The notes under the pieces: model-generated | Database searches by the model: none | What the model was told of the DNA's origin: nothing | Seen by the model: only the letters and a program-made list of their open reading frames with translations | Translations under genes and position numbers: made by a program | Source: Afipia sp. | GTDB taxonomy: Bacteria > Pseudomonadota > Alphaproteobacteria > Rhizobiales > Xanthobacteraceae | Assembly: GCA_017308575.1 (NCBI GenBank) | Contig: JAFKEQ010000004.1 | Coordinates: 62,001-126,000, forward strand | Length of the DNA stretch: 64,000 bases | Reading direction: 5' to 3' | Part shown: positions 55,928 to 64,000 of the stretch, in pieces | Numbering within the stretch: the stretch's first letter is position 1 | Layout of the letters: each line of letters begins with the position of its first letter

Positions 55928-56887
55928 ATGAATATCCTGCTGGCCCAGCCGCGCGGATTTTGCGCGGGCGTCGTTCGTGCGATCGAGATCGTCGAACGCG
56001 CGCTGGAGAAGTACGGGCCGCCGGTCTACGTGCGCCACGAGATCGTGCACAACAAGTATGTGGTCGAAAGCCTGAAGGCCAAGGGCGCGGTGTTCGTCGA
56101 GGACCTCCACGAGGTCCCCGCCAACGCCATCACGGTGTTCAGCGCGCACGGCGTCGCCCGGAGCGTCGAGGAGGAAGCCGCCGCGCGCAGCCTCCCCGTT
56201 CTCAACGCGACCTGTCCGCTGGTGACCAAAGTCCATAACCAGGGCAAGCGCTACGTCTCCAAGGGACGCAAGCTGGTGCTGATCGGCCATGAAGGTCACC
56301 CCGAAGTGGTGGGCACCATGGGTCAGGTGCCCGGCCCGGTGATGCTCGTACAGAGCGTCGCCGACGTCGCCGCGCTCGACCTGCCGAACGACGAGCCGCT
56401 GGCCTATATCACCCAGACCACGCTCAGCGTCGACGATACGCGCGACATCATCGCCGCGCTTGAAGACCGCTTCTCGGACCTTGAAGGTCCGGACACCCGC
56501 GACATCTGCTACGCGACACAAAACCGCCAGTCTTCCGTGCGAGACCTCAGCAAGCTCGTCGACGTCATTCTGGTGGTCGGCGCGACCAACAGCTCCAATT
56601 CCAACCGTCTCCGGGAGATCGGGACCGAAGAAGGCATCCCGAGCTATCTGATCGCTGACGGAAGCCAGCTCAATCCTGAATGGTTGAAGAACGCGAAAAC
56701 CGTCGGCATCACCGCGGGCGCTTCCGCGCCGGAGGTGCTGGTGGACGATGTAATTGACGCCCTGCGCAGAATCGGACCGGTAACAGTGTCCGTCGTGCCG
56801 GGACGGGAGGAAAACATCGAATTCAGACTGCCCGCCGAGCTGGTTCAACGCCAGCCGCGCCTCGCACCCGTGATGCAGGAAAGATAA
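55928..56887 (+). CDS. ispH: IspH (LytB), HMB-PP reductase
   Basis: This 319-residue 4Fe-4S enzyme gives IPP and DMAPP in the last MEP step. All three cluster cysteines are conserved: Cys12 (RGFCAGV), Cys96 ([11 protein letters not shown]) and Cys194 ([10 protein letters not shown]). The substrate-binding His residues are in RHEIVHN and [10 protein letters not shown], and TNSSNSNRL closes the site. The ATG at 55928 has a GGAG just before it. It starts 22 bp after dxs and ends 6 bp before hpnH, clearly one operon. Confidence 0.97.
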   Translation: MNILLAQPRGFCAGVVRAIEIVERALEKYGPPVYVRHEIVHNKYVVESLKAKGAVFVEDLHEVPANAITVFSAHGVARSVEEEAAARSLPVLNATCPLVTKVHNQGKRYVSKGRKLVLIGHEGHPEVVGTMGQVPGPVMLVQSVADVAALDLPNDEPLAYITQTTLSVDDTRDIIAALEDRFSDLEGPDTRDICYATQNRQSSVRDLSKLVDVILVVGATNSSNSNRLREIGTEEGIPSYLIADGSQLNPEWLKNAKTVGITAGASAPEVLVDDVIDALRRIGPVTVSVVPGREENIEFRLPAELVQRQPRLAPVMQER

Positions 56888-56893
56888 CCGCCC

Positions 56894-58084
<1,191 letters not shown>

Positions 58085-58107
58085 TCCGGATCAGGTCATT
58101 CAACCGG

Positions 58108-58138
58108 AAAAGGCGCGAGCATTGCTCGCGCCTTTTTT
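58108..58138 (+). terminator. Rho-independent terminator after hpnH
   Basis: GGCGCGAGC and GCTCGCGCC pair around an ATT loop, extended by AAAA on the left and TTTTTT on the right, giving a compact intrinsic terminator 24 bp after the hpnH stop. The A/T symmetry may also stop transcripts from the opposite side. Confidence 0.92.
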
Positions 58139-58155
58139 GTTGCGGTGGATTGCCC

Positions 58156-58244
58156 GTCACTGCGAGGAGCGCTTGCCCGAAGCAATCCATCCTTAAATCT
58201 GGCTGTAGTTCAGTCTGGATTGCTTCGTTTCGCTCGCAATGACG
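58156..58244. repeat. REP-like palindromic element, family A (copy 3)
   Basis: Outer arms GTCACTGCGAGGAGCG and CGTTTCGCTCGCAATGAC, with inner AGCAATCCA/TGGATTGCT pairing, identify this as family A. It is slightly more diverged than the copies at 30863 and 39440. It lies between the converging ends of hpnH and hpnG. Confidence 0.85.
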
Positions 58245-58257
58245 AAGACGATAGCCA

Positions 58258-58986
58258 TCATCCCAGCGCGGCGGCGCAGCCCTTCAGCGAGCGCAGCGCG
58301 CGGTTGAAGTCGTATCCGGTCGAAATCAGGTGCGGAATGGTTTTCGGATTGCGCGCGATGCCGCGCATCACCTTCCACATATCCACGTTGCCGTTCGGCT
58401 TGATGGCGTTCATCGTCAATTCCGGCAGCGCGCGATGCGCCGGATCGCTGATGACGCGCACGGCCGCGAACGGCAGGCCGTAGTGCTCGGCATAGCGTGC
58501 CGCGATGTGGCTTTCCATATCGACGGCGTCCGCGCCTGTCGTGGCGCGCAGCGCGGCCTTGGCGCGTTGTCCGGTAACGACCTCTTCCACGCCGGCAAGA
58601 ACGCCGGAGACGATCTTGCGCTTGCGCCCGTTCGGGAGCGCGACCAGATTTTCGGTCAGTGCTGCCGCGGTGGCCCAGCTCTGCCGACCCGCGACGATGC
58701 CGGACGCGACGACGATGTCGCCCGAGCGCAGCGACGGATTGAGTCCGCCCGCGACGCCGAACGAGACGATGCCGCGAATGCTCGCCGGGTCGAACGAGAC
58801 CATCATCTCGCGCAACTGAACCGGATTGCTCGAACTGCAGATGACTGTGAGACCGGGCCCGGCGGCGATGCGGGCCTCCTGCTTCAGACCGGTCACGATC
58901 AGAACCGGCAATTCACTTTGCTCAGTCGCCGATAGGTCCGCCCTAGCGGCAATGTGTGCGGCGTCCCCGCCCGCGGCCATAGTCAC
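58258..58986 (-). CDS. hpnG: HpnG, adenosylhopane nucleosidase/phosphorylase-like
   Basis: This 242-residue member of the purine nucleoside phosphorylase/MTA nucleosidase fold releases adenine from adenosylhopane to give ribosylhopane. Typical strings are VTGLKQEARIAAGPG near 30-45, GIVSFGVAGGLNPSLRSGDIVVAS near 73-96, and the nucleoside-binding DAVDMESHIAARYAE near 152-166, including the catalytic region. The start GTG at 58986 overlaps the shc stop by 4 bp (GTGA), with GGGGA 7-8 bp upstream; a later ATG (58980) is possible. It is the last gene of the hpnCDEFG operon. Confidence 0.94.
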   Translation of the reverse strand: MTMAAGGDAAHIAARADLSATEQSELPVLIVTGLKQEARIAAGPGLTVICSSSNPVQLREMMVSFDPASIRGIVSFGVAGGLNPSLRSGDIVVASGIVAGRQSWATAAALTENLVALPNGRKRKIVSGVLAGVEEVVTGQRAKAALRATTGADAVDMESHIAARYAEHYGLPFAAVRVISDPAHRALPELTMNAIKPNGNVDMWKVMRGIARNPKTIPHLISTGYDFNRALRSLKGCAAALG

Positions 58987-60959
58987 ATTCCAATCCCCAC
59001 GAAGCGGCTGTTAGTATTGCGCAAGTTGCGATAGCGCGCCAGCGCCCACAGCGGAAAGAACTTAGAATATCCGTGGTATCGCAAATAGAACACACGTGGG
59101 AACCCGCCGCCGGTGTAGTTCGGCTCGGTCCAGAGGCCATCCTTGGTCTGATTTTGAATCAAATACGCGATGCCGCGCTGAGTCGCCGGATGATCGACCT
59201 TCCCCGCCGCCATCAGGGCGATGGTCGCCCAGGCAGTCTGCGAGGCCGTTGATTCGGAACGCTCATAGCCCTTGTACTCCAGCCGGTAGCTGTTCCCGTC
59301 CTCGCCCCAGCCGCCGTCCGGATTCTGGATCGAAATCAGCCAGTCGGTCGCCCTGGCGATCGCCGGATCGTCGTGGGGGACGCCCGCCGCATTCAGCGCG
59401 CAGAGCACCGACCATGTGCCGTAGATATAGTTCACGCCCCAGCGGCCGAACCAGGACCCGTCGGCCAGTTGGGTGCGGCGCAGATACTCGACGCCCCGCG
59501 CCAGCGCTGGATTGCCTTCGATGGTCTCGCCAAGCTGCGCCAGCATCGAGACGCAGCGCGCGGTCACGTCCTCCGTCGGCGGATCGAGCAACGCGCCGTG
59601 ATCGGAGAACGGGATGTTGTTGAGATAGTATTCGAGGTTGTCGGCATCGAACGCGGCCCAGCCGCCGTCCTTGCTCTGCAGGCCATCGATCCACTCGCGG
59701 CCGCGGGCAATCGCCTCATCGTACTTTTCGCCGACATTGAGCTTGCCGCGCGCGCGGTCCATCGCCATCACGACGACGGCGGTGTCATCGAGATCGGGAT
59801 AGTGCGCGTTGTTGTACTGGAACGCCCAGCCGCCCGGACGCACGCCGGGCCGCTTGTCAGCCCAGTCGCCGACAACGTCGAGCACCTGCTTCGGCTTCAG
59901 CCATTCCAGCGCCGCCTTGGCGGATTCGATTTCCTTCTCGCCGCCGACTTCGATCATGGCATGCGCCGTCAGCGCCGTATCCCAGACCGGCGACACGCAC
60001 GGCTGGCAATAGGCCTCGTCGTCCTTGATGACCAGCAGGTTCTCTACCGACTGCCGCGCCAGCACATAGTGCGGATGATCCTTCGGATAGCCGAGCAGAT
60101 CGTAGACCATCACGGTGTTGGCCATCGCCGGGAAGATCGCGCCGAGGCCATCGACGCCGTTGAGACGCTCGGTAACGAATTCCACCGCCTTGTCGATGGC
60201 GCGCTGGCGGCTCTTCTTCGGGAAGAACGGATCGACCACGCGCAGCACGCGGTCCAGGATGTCGAAGCCTGTGAACCAGAGCTGGCTCTGGTGCGGCGCC
60301 TTCGGCGTCATGCCGATGGACTTCGGATCTTCCAGAAACAGTTCGTCGATGCCGACGCCGAGCGGATTGCGCGCGCACGGCTTCTTGTTCATCAGCACCA
60401 GCAGCGGCACGATCACCGTGCGCGCCCAGTACGAGATCTTGGTCAGGTGGAATGGAAACCACCGCGGCAGCAGCATGATCTCGACCGGCATCATCGGCGC
60501 GGCCCGCCATGTCACGACGCCGAACAGCGCCAGCATGATGCGCGTGAAGACGTTGCTCTTGGCCGCCCCGCCCCGCGCCCGGATGATTTCGCGCGCCCGC
60601 ACCATGTGCGGCGCGTCCACGGAATCGCCGATCATCTTCAGCGCGAAGTAAGCCTTCACGCTGGCGCTCATGTCGAACTCGTGGCCGTAGAACAGCGACC
60701 AGCCGCCGTTGGCGTTCTGGATGCGGCGCAGGTAGTTGCCGATCTTCGCTTCCAGTTCGCGATTGATCGGCTCGGCGAGATAATGGCGCAGCAGAACGTA
60801 TTCGGACGGAATGGTCGCGTCGGCTTCGAGTTCAAATACCCAATGGCCGTCGCTCTGGCGATGGCCGAGCAGCGCACTGCTCGCAGCGGCGATGCTGGTA
60901 TCAACAGCCGCCGCGGACGGTGCGGCATCGGCCTTCTGGTCCTCGAGAGTCATCGTCAC
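58983..60959 (-). CDS. shc: Squalene-hopene cyclase (HpnF)
   Basis: This 658-residue class II triterpene cyclase converts squalene to hopene and hopanol at the membrane. The protonation motif is DLDDTA at 389-394 (the DXDD acid of Alicyclobacillus Asp374-377). Several QW repeats are visible, such as QNANGGWSLFYG, QSKDGGWAAFD, QLADGSWFGRWG, QNPDGGWGED and QTKDGLWTE, and the C-terminal FYLRYHGYSKFFPLWALARY. The ATG at 60959 lies 21 bp downstream of hpnE. The length and motifs are standard. Confidence 0.97.
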   Translation of the reverse strand: MTMTLEDQKADAAPSAAAVDTSIAAASSALLGHRQSDGHWVFELEADATIPSEYVLLRHYLAEPINRELEAKIGNYLRRIQNANGGWSLFYGHEFDMSASVKAYFALKMIGDSVDAPHMVRAREIIRARGGAAKSNVFTRIMLALFGVVTWRAAPMMPVEIMLLPRWFPFHLTKISYWARTVIVPLLVLMNKKPCARNPLGVGIDELFLEDPKSIGMTPKAPHQSQLWFTGFDILDRVLRVVDPFFPKKSRQRAIDKAVEFVTERLNGVDGLGAIFPAMANTVMVYDLLGYPKDHPHYVLARQSVENLLVIKDDEAYCQPCVSPVWDTALTAHAMIEVGGEKEIESAKAALEWLKPKQVLDVVGDWADKRPGVRPGGWAFQYNNAHYPDLDDTAVVVMAMDRARGKLNVGEKYDEAIARGREWIDGLQSKDGGWAAFDADNLEYYLNNIPFSDHGALLDPPTEDVTARCVSMLAQLGETIEGNPALARGVEYLRRTQLADGSWFGRWGVNYIYGTWSVLCALNAAGVPHDDPAIARATDWLISIQNPDGGWGEDGNSYRLEYKGYERSESTASQTAWATIALMAAGKVDHPATQRGIAYLIQNQTKDGLWTEPNYTGGGFPRVFYLRYHGYSKFFPLWALARYRNLRNTNSRFVGIGM

Positions 60960-60980
60960 GATTCTTCAGTTCATCCTTTG

Positions 60981-62240
60981 TTACATCGCCAGCGCGAGAT
61001 CGGCGGCGCGATCGCCGGAGCGGATCGAGCCTTCGATGGTGGCCGGAAGACCGGTATCGGTCCAGTCGCCCGCCAGGAACAGGTTCTTCCATTCGGTCAC
61101 TGGCCCCGGGCGCAGGGCGTTCTGCTCTGGCGTCGCCTCGAAGGTGGCGCGGCGCTCGCGCACGATCTGCCACGGCGGAAGCTCGCCTTTCGCAAGGTCA
61201 TCTCCAAGACCGGCGGCCTTGCAGATGTCGCGCCAGATATCGCGGGCCAGTTGCTCGCGCGGCACGTTCACCAGCCTGTCGGCATCGCTGATGGTGATCG
61301 ACAGCCGCTGCGGAAACGCGAACAGCCATTCGATCAGTCCGCCGACCACGCCCATCATCGGCGGCATGTGGTCTGGCGGATCGTAACGGAAATGCGCGTT
61401 GACGATGGCCCGGAACTTGGTCGGCGTCTTCAACCCCGGCAAGATGGAAGAGGCCGAGCGCGGCGGCACCGCGAGCACCACCACATCGGTCGGCGCGACC
61501 GCAATGGTATCGTCCACGAATTCCAGCATCGAGATGGATTCGCCCGCCATCAGAACCTGACGCAGTTCATGGCCGAGATTGACCGTGCCACCCTTCTCCT
61601 TGATCAGCTTCAGCGCCGGATCGACCAGCACCGTGCTCAAGCCGTCGCGCGCGATCAGCGGACGGCACGACTTGCCGCCCGCCAGCAGCGTCTCGCGCAC
61701 GATTGCACCGGCAAGGCCCGCCGAGCCGTCGGGCGGATCGACGTTGAGCGCGGCAAGCAGCAGCGGCTGCACCAGCTTGTCATACAGCGCGCCCTCGCAC
61801 CTGATCGTGTTACCCACCAGCGCATCGGTTCCCGCCCAGATCACCGGCGCGAGCGCGAGATAATCGCCGACGGCCGTGTCCGGCACGCGCCGCGACTTGT
61901 CGAACAGCCAGAACGGCAGACGTCCCTTGCCGAGGTCCAGCATCCAGCGCTTGTCGTTTTTCAGATCGACAAAGTTGAATTGCGCGCGCTCCGGGCCGAC
62001 AAGACCGGCTTCGCTGCCGATCGACAGCGCATAGGCCCGCGCGTGAAGATTGCCCGACAGCATCAGGTGATTGCCGTTGTCAATCACCAGATCGGTCGCG
62101 CCGTCGTAATACGAGCGGCAGCGACCGCCGGCCTGATGCGTCGCCTCGTGGACGTGGACTTCGAATCCTTCATGCGCAAGCCGGACGCCTGCGGACAGAC
62201 CGGACACGCCGGCGCCGATGATGTGAGCTTTCTTGGCCAT
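60981..62240 (-). CDS. hpnE: HpnE, hydroxysqualene dehydroxylase
   Basis: This 419-residue FAD-dependent amine-oxidase-like protein reduces hydroxysqualene to squalene. The dinucleotide-binding motif GAGVSGLSAG starts at residue 9, followed by GRCRSYYD as the second nucleotide-loop. The C-terminal segment LFLAGDWTDTGLPATIEGSIRSGDRAA binds FAD. The ATG at 62240 shares one base with the hpnD stop (TGATG); the longer reading frame upstream is only the overlap with hpnD. Together with HpnC and HpnD it makes the farnesyl-PP to squalene route without squalene synthase. Confidence 0.95.
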   Translation of the reverse strand: MAKKAHIIGAGVSGLSAGVRLAHEGFEVHVHEATHQAGGRCRSYYDGATDLVIDNGNHLMLSGNLHARAYALSIGSEAGLVGPERAQFNFVDLKNDKRWMLDLGKGRLPFWLFDKSRRVPDTAVGDYLALAPVIWAGTDALVGNTIRCEGALYDKLVQPLLLAALNVDPPDGSAGLAGAIVRETLLAGGKSCRPLIARDGLSTVLVDPALKLIKEKGGTVNLGHELRQVLMAGESISMLEFVDDTIAVAPTDVVVLAVPPRSASSILPGLKTPTKFRAIVNAHFRYDPPDHMPPMMGVVGGLIEWLFAFPQRLSITISDADRLVNVPREQLARDIWRDICKAAGLGDDLAKGELPPWQIVRERRATFEATPEQNALRPGPVTEWKNLFLAGDWTDTGLPATIEGSIRSGDRAADLALAM

Positions 62241-63097
62241 CAGATGAATGCATACCGAATGAGAATGAAGATCTTGGCGGCCTTGCTGAGCTTGACCGGC
62301 TTGCGCGGCAGCGCGAAGCCGCGCTCCACCAGCTTTTCCAGGATCGCGTGATAGTATTCCGACATGATCTTCGGCGCGCGCACGAGGCGGCGCGGATTGC
62401 GCGCCATGATGTCGTTCGAAGCCGCAAAGTGGCTGCGAGCCTGCCTGAGAATGTCCTCGCACGCGCGCGGCAGCCGCGGATCGGAAACCACCGTCAGCGG
62501 CTCGTTGGACATGATGCCTGCGGCTTCGAGATTTTCCCGCGGCAGATACAATCGGCCGATAGCCGCATCCTCATCGATGTCGCGCAGGATGTTCGACAAC
62601 TGCAACGCGCGGCCGAGATGATGCGCCAGCAAAATGCCGTCTTCCTCGCCGAGACCGAACACCCGCACCGAGAGGCGACCGACCGCGCTGGCGACGCGAT
62701 CGCAATACAAATCGAGCGTCTTGGCGTCCGGCGCGCGAATGTCCGCCGGGACATCCATCTCCATGCCGTCGATGATGGCGATGAAATCCTCGCGGCGCAG
62801 GCCGAACTGCTTCACCGACGGCGCATAGTCCTTCACCCGCGCGGGCGGATTGCCAGCATAGAGCGCATCGATATCGCGCCGCCACTGATCGAGCGCGGCA
62901 AGACGTTCGGGGCGCGGACCGTCGGAATCCGCGATGTCGTCCACCTGACGGCAGAAGCTGTAGATCTGGAACATGGCGTCGCGCTGCTCGCGCGGCAGAA
63001 TGCGCATCGCCGCGTAGAACGAGCTGCCGGACGCCGTGCCCTGCACATTCTCGTCCGCTGCGCCGCCATGCTGCGCGGTGGTGTCGGTGACGGTCAT
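62240..63097 (-). CDS. hpnD: HpnD, presqualene diphosphate synthase
   Basis: This 285-residue trans-isoprenyl diphosphate synthase-like enzyme couples two farnesyl diphosphates into presqualene diphosphate. The first Asp-rich motif is DDIAD at 53-57, the second LRDIDEDAAIGRLYLP at about 171-186. The hydrophilic N-terminal 20 residues are variable. The ATG is 1 bp after the hpnC stop, and its stop overlaps hpnE, so the genes form one compact operon. Confidence 0.95.
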   Translation of the reverse strand: MTVTDTTAQHGGAADENVQGTASGSSFYAAMRILPREQRDAMFQIYSFCRQVDDIADSDGPRPERLAALDQWRRDIDALYAGNPPARVKDYAPSVKQFGLRREDFIAIIDGMEMDVPADIRAPDAKTLDLYCDRVASAVGRLSVRVFGLGEEDGILLAHHLGRALQLSNILRDIDEDAAIGRLYLPRENLEAAGIMSNEPLTVVSDPRLPRACEDILRQARSHFAASNDIMARNPRRLVRAPKIMSEYYHAILEKLVERGFALPRKPVKLSKAAKIFILIRYAFI

Positions 63098-63098
63098 G

Positions 63099-63980
63099 TC
63101 AGATCACACGTCCGGAGCTTGCGGGACGGGGCGATTGTCCCGTGATGCGCTGAAAAAGCCCGCCTGCCATCGCGGACAATGCGACTGCGGCCATCTGGCC
63201 TTTCGACAGGTGCACGTTCTCGCTGAGCGGATCGCGCGCCTTGAGCAGGTTCACGATCCTGTCGGCGAACGCCTCGATGACGCGGACTTCCAGCGCAAAG
63301 CGCGTGTCCCTGATATCGCCCACAAGCGAGCGCCCTTCCTGCAGCAAAGTTTCATTGCGCCGCGCGAGCCCTTGCAGACATTTCAGCAGCGCGGGCGTGG
63401 CGCGCGCCTCGCCCAGCATTTCAACCGTCGCGCCTGATGCGGCGAGCGCATCCTGCGGCAGATAGACGCGATCGAGGCTGCGATAGTCCTTGCCGCAATC
63501 CTGCAGATGATTGTTGATCTGCAGCGCGGCGCAGATCGCATCCGACGCCGCCCAGGTCGAACGATCCTCGCCGTGAACATCGAGCATGAAGCGGCCAACC
63601 GGCATCGCGGACAGCGAGCAATAATGGATCAGGTCGTCCCAGTTCTCGTAACGCAGCTTGGTGACATCGAGACGAAACGCGGCGAGCAGATCCTGCGCAT
63701 GTTTCGGCGACATGCCGCGCTCGGCGAATGCCCTGCGCAAAGTGACGGCCTCGGGCTGCGTGTCACCCTTCCCCAGCAACTCGGCTTCGAGCAGATCGAG
63801 CCTGTCGAGCTTCTCCTGCGCGGGCAGTGTCGGGTGATCGGCAATGTCGTCGCCGGTGCGCACGAAGTTGTAGAAGGCAAGGATCAGCGCGCGATGACGT
63901 GGATGGATGATCCACGACGCGACCGGAAAATTCTCGTCCTTGTGGCCTTTGCCTGAACGCAACTCGCCTGCTGTCGTCAT
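63099..63980 (-). CDS. hpnC: HpnC, hydroxysqualene synthase
   Basis: This 293-residue paralogue of HpnD converts presqualene diphosphate to hydroxysqualene. The first Asp-rich motif is DDIAD at 44-48 (FVRTGDDIADHP), and the second is in INNHLQDCGKDYRSLDRVYLP near 155-175. The ATG at 63980 is 20 bp from the window's right edge, so its promoter and any upstream hpnA/hpnB genes are outside. It heads the hpnC-D-E-shc-G operon. Confidence 0.95.
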   Translation of the reverse strand: MTTAGELRSGKGHKDENFPVASWIIHPRHRALILAFYNFVRTGDDIADHPTLPAQEKLDRLDLLEAELLGKGDTQPEAVTLRRAFAERGMSPKHAQDLLAAFRLDVTKLRYENWDDLIHYCSLSAMPVGRFMLDVHGEDRSTWAASDAICAALQINNHLQDCGKDYRSLDRVYLPQDALAASGATVEMLGEARATPALLKCLQGLARRNETLLQEGRSLVGDIRDTRFALEVRVIEAFADRIVNLLKARDPLSENVHLSKGQMAAVALSAMAGGLFQRITGQSPRPASSGRVI

Positions 63981-64000
63981 TTCGGATTCGATACCTGCGC

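Noticed and set aside
59373..62351. 992-codon open frame on the plus strand opposite shc and hpnE
   Set aside because: It is antisense to two certain genes with full motifs; its composition (Arg/His/Gln-rich) is the usual mirror of GC-rich coding DNA, and no domain is recognisable.

Overview
The window is GC-rich, densely packed chromosomal DNA from an alphaproteobacterium, most likely of the Bradyrhizobium/Rhodopseudomonas/Afipia group (Nitrobacteraceae). The assignment rests on a complete hopanoid block including hpnN and hpnO, the imuA-imuB-dnaE2 mutasome, a TIGR03808/TIGR03809-type gene pair, alphaproteobacterial SOS (GTTC-N7-GTTC) and general-stress (GGAAC-N16-CGTT) promoter motifs, and dispersed palindromic repeats of rhizobial type. 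I saw no rRNA, tRNA, CRISPR array, insertion sequence or phage gene.

Layout. 1-8.3 kb: the 3' end of folK, then a tightly coupled operon for methylmalonyl-CoA mutase (mutA, mutB, an envelope DUF3298-like protein, the GTPase meaB, a pyroglutamyl-peptidase-like protein) and an MFS exporter. 8.4-15.5 kb: a Tat-exported beta-helix protein overlapping tail-to-tail with a small partner, then a minus-strand module of ECF sigma factor, membrane anti-sigma factor, secreted subtilisin and a secreted protein with two CxxCH motifs and a DUF4384-like domain. 15.7-20.2 kb: a diguanylate cyclase, a DUF2336 protein and a second ECF system (SigF/NrsF type) with a probable self-promoter. 20.4-30.8 kb: enoyl-CoA hydratase, a CoA-transferase/hydrolase, a TolC-like channel facing an HME-type RND pump with its adaptor, and a permuted-looking family III CoA-transferase.

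30.9-39.4 kb is a DNA-damage island: imuA-imuB-dnaE2 on the minus strand, and divergently a radical SAM protein plus a UdgX-type uracil-DNA binding protein, with an SOS box between them. 39.5-48.9 kb: a DUF892 ferritin-like stress protein with a near-perfect general-stress promoter, an M20 amidohydrolase, a GMC oxidoreductase, an acyl-CoA carboxylase beta subunit, and a TAXI-TRAP transporter behind a TTCCGC-N3-GCGGAA palindrome.

49-64 kb is the hopanoid region: hpnO and hpnN (minus), dxs-ispH-hpnH (plus), and hpnC-hpnD-hpnE-shc-hpnG (minus). These genes cover isoprenoid precursor supply (Dxs, IspH), squalene formation (HpnCDE), cyclisation (Shc), C35 side-chain building (HpnH, HpnG, HpnO) and lipid transport (HpnN). 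hpnA, hpnB and hpnP were not seen.

The most unusual candidate system is the sigma/anti-sigma/subtilisin/CxxCH-DUF4384 module at 10.3-15.5 kb. The periplasmic tail of its anti-sigma factor looks like a subtilase propeptide, which suggests a protease-linked signalling circuit.
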